Of a stretch of 64,000 bases of DNA, positions 60,089-64,000 are shown in pieces. The notes beneath the pieces are model-generated. The model saw only the letters and a list, made by a program, of their open reading frames with translations, did not search any database and had not been told where the DNA came from. Numbering within the stretch: the stretch's first letter is position 1; the number at the start of each line of letters is the position of its first letter. The translations under genes and the position numbers were made by a program. This DNA comes from Bacillota bacterium. GTDB taxonomy: Bacteria; Bacillota; SHA-98; Ch115; JABLXJ01. The stretch lies in assembly GCA_013178125.1 (NCBI GenBank), contig JABLXJ010000014.1, positions 1 through 64,000 of the forward strand, in the 5' to 3' direction.

Positions 60089-61858
60089 TTGGAGGTTATA
60101 ACCCTTACCATTGATGGGCGTAAGGTCGAAGTCACCGAGGGGACCACAATAATGCAGGCTGCGGATTCCATTGGCATCCATATACCTAGGCTCTGCTACC
60201 ATCCTCAGCTCAGCGTCGAAGGCGCATGCCGTGTGTGCGTGGTTGAGGTCGAAGGAGCCAGAAACCTCGCTGCCAGCTGTGCGACCCCGGCATCGCAGGG
60301 GATGGTGGTTCATACCTCGACCCCGGAGATCAGGCAGATCCGGAGGGACATAGTAGAATTACTCCTGGATAACCATCCCAAAGACTGCCAGATTTGCGAA
60401 CGCGACGGTAACTGCGAACTCCAGAGGCTGGCCTACGCAATGGGTGTAAGGGAACGCCTGTTTGAGGGTGAGAGGAAGCAATATGATCTGGACCTTTCAT
60501 CTCCCTCGGTAATCAGGGACCCCAATAAGTGCATTCTGTGTGCGCGGTGTGTGAGGGTGTGCAGCGAGATCCAGGGCGTCTCCGCGATCGGATATTCCGC
60601 CAGGGGTTTCAAAACAGTTATAATGCCGGAATACAATGCCCCGTTCGAGGAGACCGTATGCGTTACATGCGGCCAGTGCATCAATGTATGCCCTACGGCC
60701 GCGTTCCTCGAAAAGGATAGCACCGAGGAGGTCTGGGAGGCCCTCTCCAGCAGGAAAAAGCATGTAGTGGTTCAAATAGCTCCCTCCGTGCGGGCAGCCA
60801 TTGGCGAGGGATTCGGGCGCGAACCCGGCGTCGCGTTCACCGGCCAGACCGTCGCCGCCCTGCGGAGGCTGGGTTTTGCGCGGGTATTTGACACCCAGTT
60901 CGGCGCCGACCTGACAATAATGGAGGAGGCAAGCGAGCTTGTGGACCGGCTCGAAAGGGGCGGCCCCCTCCCCATGATAACCTCGTGTTCGGCGGCGTGG
61001 ATCAAGTTCTGCGAGCACTTCTACCCCGAACTCCTGCCCAACCTTTCAACATGCAAATCCCCTATGAGCATGCTTTCAGCCATAATCAAAACATATTACG
61101 CTGAGAAGATAGGCATAGAGCCGGGGGATATCTTCGTTGTCGCGGCGATGTGCTGCACGGCCAAGAAGTTCGAGGCGAGACGGCCGCAGCTTCGAGCGAG
61201 CGGCTACCAGGATACCGACGCCGTCATAACCACCCGCGAGTTGATCCTAATGATGAAGAGTATGGGCATAGACCTGCCTTCCCTCGAGGAGGAGGACTTC
61301 GACCATCCCCTGGGATTTTCCTCGGGAGGCGGGACGATCTTCGGGACTACGGGGGGCGTGATGGAATCGGCGCTCAGAACCGCATACTATTTCATGCTTG
61401 GAGAGACGCTTGCGGAAATAGAATTCACGCCTATCAGGGGGCTCGCAGGAATCAAGGAAGCCGCGTTGAGCTTTGGCGCGAGACAACTCAATGTAGCGGT
61501 CGCCCACGGCCTCGGCAATGCCCATAAACTTCTCGAGAGAGTTCTGAAAGGCGAGAAACATTATGATTTCATAGAAATAATGGGCTGCCCCGGCGGGTGT
61601 ATCGGTGGAGGCGGGCAGCCTTACGCCGGTTACGGGGCTATACCTCTGGACCCGCGAATTCTGAGGAAAAGGGCTGAGGCCCTTTACGGAATCGATAAAA
61701 ACAAAACGGTGCGGCGTTCTTACGAGAACCCCGAGATACAGCGGCTCTACAGGGAGTTTCTCGGAGCTCCTTTAAGCGATAAGGCACATAGGCTTCTGCA
61801 TACGAGCTTCGTGGCGCGCGAGCCGAGTGGGATCCGCCCGAGGCAGCGTAGTTGGTGA
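60089..61858 (+). CDS. hydA: [FeFe]-hydrogenase catalytic subunit (HydA/HndD-like) with variant H-cluster motifs
   Basis: The 589-aa catalytic subunit has an N-terminal [2Fe-2S] domain (Cys36, 47, 50, 64), the His/Cys cluster (NHPKDCQICERDGNC), two [4Fe-4S] motifs (CILCARCVRVC and CVTCGQCINVCP) and the H domain. Its loops differ from consensus. L1 reads TSCSAAW instead of TSCCPxW, L2 reads MCCTAKK instead of MPCTAKK, and L3 reads MGCPGGCIGGGGQP instead of MACPGGCINGGGQP. In CpI numbering the second L1 Cys (300) is an H-cluster ligand, here Ser. A TTG start at 60089 fits AGGGGGG spacing and the usual N-terminus. It should evolve or oxidise H2 with the NuoF- and NuoE-like subunits if the variant cluster is functional. 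Confidence 0.9.
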   Translation: MEVITLTIDGRKVEVTEGTTIMQAADSIGIHIPRLCYHPQLSVEGACRVCVVEVEGARNLAASCATPASQGMVVHTSTPEIRQIRRDIVELLLDNHPKDCQICERDGNCELQRLAYAMGVRERLFEGERKQYDLDLSSPSVIRDPNKCILCARCVRVCSEIQGVSAIGYSARGFKTVIMPEYNAPFEETVCVTCGQCINVCPTAAFLEKDSTEEVWEALSSRKKHVVVQIAPSVRAAIGEGFGREPGVAFTGQTVAALRRLGFARVFDTQFGADLTIMEEASELVDRLERGGPLPMITSCSAAWIKFCEHFYPELLPNLSTCKSPMSMLSAIIKTYYAEKIGIEPGDIFVVAAMCCTAKKFEARRPQLRASGYQDTDAVITTRELILMMKSMGIDLPSLEEEDFDHPLGFSSGGGTIFGTTGGVMESALRTAYYFMLGETLAEIEFTPIRGLAGIKEAALSFGARQLNVAVAHGLGNAHKLLERVLKGEKHYDFIEIMGCPGGCIGGGGQPYAGYGAIPLDPRILRKRAEALYGIDKNKTVRRSYENPEIQRLYREFLGAPLSDKAHRLLHTSFVAREPSGIRPRQRSW

Positions 61859-61891
61859 TACTTGGTGTATGAGGGAGTGGAGGGATGCGGC

Positions 61892-62479
61892 GTGTCATGT
61901 GAAATTGAAGGTTGTGATTCCAGGGAACCAGCCTCGCGCTCACGCGAGCCGCAGCCGCCGGAACCACTGGAATCACTGAAATCACTGGAATCAGAGGATA
62001 AGAGATGGCAGGCAATAGACCAGCTCATCCAACAGCATAAGGATGATGACAATCCTCAAGGGGCATTAATTGCCATTCTCCACCGGGCTCAAAGCCTGTT
62101 TGGTTACCTTCCCCGTGAATTGCTCGATAAAGTGGCACTCAGCCTCGGCATTCCCCGGGCAGAGGTTTACGGGGTGGTAACCTTCTATTCCTATTTCACC
62201 CTCCAAAAGAGGGGGAAGTGCAGAATCTCCGTGTGCCTTGGAACTGCATGCTATATTCGGGGATCCGGCAAGGTCCTGGAAGCCCTGAAAGAGCGGCTCG
62301 GGATAGATGTCAAGGAAACCACCAAAGACGGGCTTTTCACCCTGGAAGCCACCCGGTGTGTAGGTGCCTGCGGGCTTGCGCCCGTGGTGGTGGTAGGCGG
62401 CGAGGTCCATGGCCGGGTCCGGCCGGAGGATGTCCCCGAGCTCCTGGAACGGATCCGCTTCCCAGGGATGCCGGCTTGA
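61892..62479 (+). CDS. NuoE/HndA-like [2Fe-2S] subunit of the hydrogenase
   Basis: The 195-aa product has a helical N-terminal part (LIAILHRAQSLFGYLPRELL, VYGVVTFYSYF) and the thioredoxin-like [2Fe-2S] domain with CLGTACYIRGS and TRCVGACGLAPVV, as in the 24-kDa subunit of complex I. It completes a four-subunit Hnd/Hyd assembly. A GTG at 61892 with GGAGGG six bases upstream is preferred to the upstream TTG. The first 35 residues (EPASRSREPQPPEPLESLKS) are repeat-derived and atypical. Its place after hydA is unusual; in most hyd/hnd operons the NuoE-like gene comes first. Confidence 0.9.
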   Translation: MSCEIEGCDSREPASRSREPQPPEPLESLKSLESEDKRWQAIDQLIQQHKDDDNPQGALIAILHRAQSLFGYLPRELLDKVALSLGIPRAEVYGVVTFYSYFTLQKRGKCRISVCLGTACYIRGSGKVLEALKERLGIDVKETTKDGLFTLEATRCVGACGLAPVVVVGGEVHGRVRPEDVPELLERIRFPGMPA

Positions 62480-62513
62480 TTCCAGAGCGCAAGCCGGGCA
62501 ATGGCCTGGGCTA

Positions 62514-63446
62514 TCATTTGATGTTGCGGATTCCTGCTTCCCTTGCCGCATTCAGCGCATCCCGGTATTCGCGCCTTGTGATCGGACGCGCAATCCTGGG
62601 AAAATCCTTGGCCTTAAAGGTAGGGCGGTACTGGTCCATCACATTTACAAAGGCGTCCGGAGAGATCTCTTCGGCAATAACCTTCATCACCTGCCCGGTT
62701 GCAGCCTGGTTTTCGGGCATTACAAGATGCCGGATTATGAGCCCTTTCAATGCAATCCCATTCTCATCCACCACCAGGTTTCCGACCTGGCGGTACATCT
62801 CCTTGACGGCTTCTCGGTTAATTTCTGCATAATCTCCAGCATCAGAATACATGGCTGCCATTTCAGAATCCCCATACTTCATATCAGGCATGTATATATC
62901 GACGGCCCCATCAAGTAGTCTCAGAGTCTCAACCCTTTCATACCCGCTGGTGTTGTATACCAGCGGGAGGGACAGTCCCTTTTTTGCTGCGATACCTGTT
63001 GCGGCGAGAATAGGGGCCACATAATGGGTGGGGGTAACCAGGTTTATATTATGGCAGCCAGCCTCCTGCAGGCCTAACATGACCTCGGCCAGCTCTTCGG
63101 GGGGGATGAGGTCTCCCTGTGCCATATAGCTTATATCAAAGTTTTGGCAAAAAACACACCTCAAGGTGCAATATGCAAAAAAAATCGTGCCAGAGCCACC
63201 CCAGCCTACAAGCGGGGCTTCCTCTCCGAAATGTGGACCATAGCTGGCCACTACCGGATCCTTTCCGGCGCGACAGTACCCTTTCTTACCCGCGGTTCTG
63301 TCAACATGGCAGAGGCGGGGACACAAATCGCAGTCTGCAAGCCTTTCGTATGCCTTGCTGATTCTTGCCTGCAATTCCCCACTGGCCAGGAGCTTCAGGT
63401 AACCTGGCCGGAAGCGTTTCGGGATTCCATCCATAACTCTCATCAC
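62514..63446 (-). CDS. Radical SAM protein of the PflA-like (PflX) family
   Basis: The 310-aa protein has the radical SAM motif CTLRCVFC (CxxxCxxC) after GWGGSGTIFFAYC, preceded by CDLCPRLCHVDRTAGKKGYC (additional Cys group near residues 39-58) and followed by the barrel core (INLVTPTHYVAPILAA, VDIYMPDMKYGDSE). This is the uncharacterised PflX/COG1313 branch related to pyruvate-formate-lyase activases. No glycyl-radical enzyme gene is nearby. It converges on the NuoE-like gene with 34 bases between the stops. The start is uncertain; the ATG at 63434 is an alternative. Confidence 0.85.
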   Translation of the reverse strand: MMRVMDGIPKRFRPGYLKLLASGELQARISKAYERLADCDLCPRLCHVDRTAGKKGYCRAGKDPVVASYGPHFGEEAPLVGWGGSGTIFFAYCTLRCVFCQNFDISYMAQGDLIPPEELAEVMLGLQEAGCHNINLVTPTHYVAPILAATGIAAKKGLSLPLVYNTSGYERVETLRLLDGAVDIYMPDMKYGDSEMAAMYSDAGDYAEINREAVKEMYRQVGNLVVDENGIALKGLIIRHLVMPENQAATGQVMKVIAEEISPDAFVNVMDQYRPTFKAKDFPRIARPITRREYRDALNAAREAGIRNIK

Positions 63447-63687
63447 ATAACTTTCATAAAAACCCGGCCATTTTTATTCTACCCCGCCGGGTTTAGGTTT
63501 ATAGGAGTCCCATTCCACCTTCATCATAGTTGAAGCAACCATCTACCAATATAATATATCGTGATTGTTGAGAAACGATTGAGCCCCCTTCGTAAATATA
63601 GTAGACTCGAACTTAGGCTTATTCCTTTTGGAACCATTTGCACATGAGGGAGTCACTAGACCCCAATCATCCACGGGGGTGAATCTA

Positions 63688-64000
63688 ATGCATCCGAACG
63701 CTGAGCGAGTTCAGGCTGTACTTACATCACTTGGGTATAATGGCAGGTGATGGAGCTAGCTGAGAGCACCCGCACGTCTGCTGAGGCTGCTGCAGCCATT
63801 GGCACGACCGTTGCCCAGATCGCAAAGAGCCTAGTTTTCCTCGCAGGAGAGAAACCGGTTCTTGTAATAGCTTCCGGGGTAAACGGGATTTCCCTGGATA
63901 AATTGGCGAGGCAACTTGGCACTCCGGTTGGACGGGCGAACGCCGATATGGTAAAGCAGATAACAGGGTTCCCGATTGGCGGCGTGCCACCCGTGGGTCA
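63688..64000 (+). pseudogene. ybaK: YbaK/ProX-like Cys-tRNA(Pro)/prolyl-tRNA editing protein, frameshifted and cut by window end
   Basis: From the ATG at 63688 (GGGGGTGA upstream) the plus strand reads MHPNAERVQAVLTSLGYNGR and meets TGA at 63748. Shifting frame by one base continues as VMELAESTRTSAEAAAAIGT, TVAQIAKSLVFLAGEKPVLV, IASGVNGI and GFPIGGVPPVG to the window end. This is the YbaK/ProX editing-domain family (AKSLVF and GFxIGGVPPxG). A single missing G near 63745-63748 explains the break. It may be a real mutation or a sequencing error. The rest of the gene lies outside the window. Confidence 0.75.

Overview
The window looks like chromosomal DNA of an anaerobic, probably thermophilic or acetogen-like Firmicute (Clostridia or a neighbouring class). 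The reasons are strong GGAGG-type ribosome binding sites, tRNA genes with encoded CCA, sigma-A consensus promoters, an [FeFe] hydrogenase of the NAD(P)-linked multi-subunit type, a CooS-family protein, hypFCDE, and many CUT1-type sugar ABC transporters without their own ATPase. No phage, transposase, integrase, rRNA or CRISPR array was found.

Layout. (1) 0.2-1.3 kb: an SDR oxidoreductase, preceded by a perfect palindrome inside a short leader ORF, and a decayed URO-D-like gene. (2) 1.7-16.8 kb: a visibly AT-richer catabolic block, all on the minus strand. It holds a LacI regulator, an ABC transporter (binding protein plus two permeases), two URO-D-superfamily proteins, an unclassified glycosidase-like protein, a cyclase-type hydrolase, E1-alpha and E1-beta of a 2-oxoacid/acetoin dehydrogenase, an L-fucose-isomerase-like protein, a free-standing lipoyl domain and a cupin. 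Broken genes flank it on both sides. (3) 16.9-25.3 kb: a sugar-alcohol type cluster with a DeoR regulator, 6-phospho-3-hexuloisomerase, FGGY kinase, two intact and one internally deleted MDR dehydrogenase, a TIM-barrel isomerase and a truncated binding protein. (4) 25.8-39.3 kb: mannoside use, with two GH38 alpha-mannosidases, a URO-D-like protein, an ABC transporter and a GntR/LacI hybrid regulator. (5) 39.5-45.4 kb: a Thermotoga-type inositol route (IolM, IolN, IolO) with an additional MDR dehydrogenase and a LacI regulator with its operator. (6) 45.7-52.8 kb: tRNA-His, hypF-hypC-hypD-hypE on the plus strand, tRNA-Gly and tRNA-Val. (7) 52.9-55.9 kb: an Rrf2 regulator, a divergent CooS-family protein and a ferredoxin. 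(8) 56.4-62.5 kb: a tandem-GAF protein and a four-subunit Hnd/Hyd-type [FeFe] hydrogenase. (9) A PflA-like radical SAM protein, and a frameshifted ybaK cut by the window end.

How it fits together. Regions 2-5 are four regulated carbohydrate or polyol uptake and breakdown modules; regions 6-8 handle redox balance and hydrogen metabolism. Three observations stand out. The CooS-like protein has a Glu where CO dehydrogenases have a C-cluster Cys, and it sits between an Rrf2 regulator and a ferredoxin of the kind often seen beside hybrid cluster proteins, so it may not be a CO dehydrogenase. The AT-rich block contains E1 and a lone lipoyl domain without any E2 or E3. From about 17.6 kb onward, short degenerate tandem duplications fill many gaps and extend or invade reading frames; they are absent from the AT-rich block. 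All calls come from reading the sequence; no database search was run.
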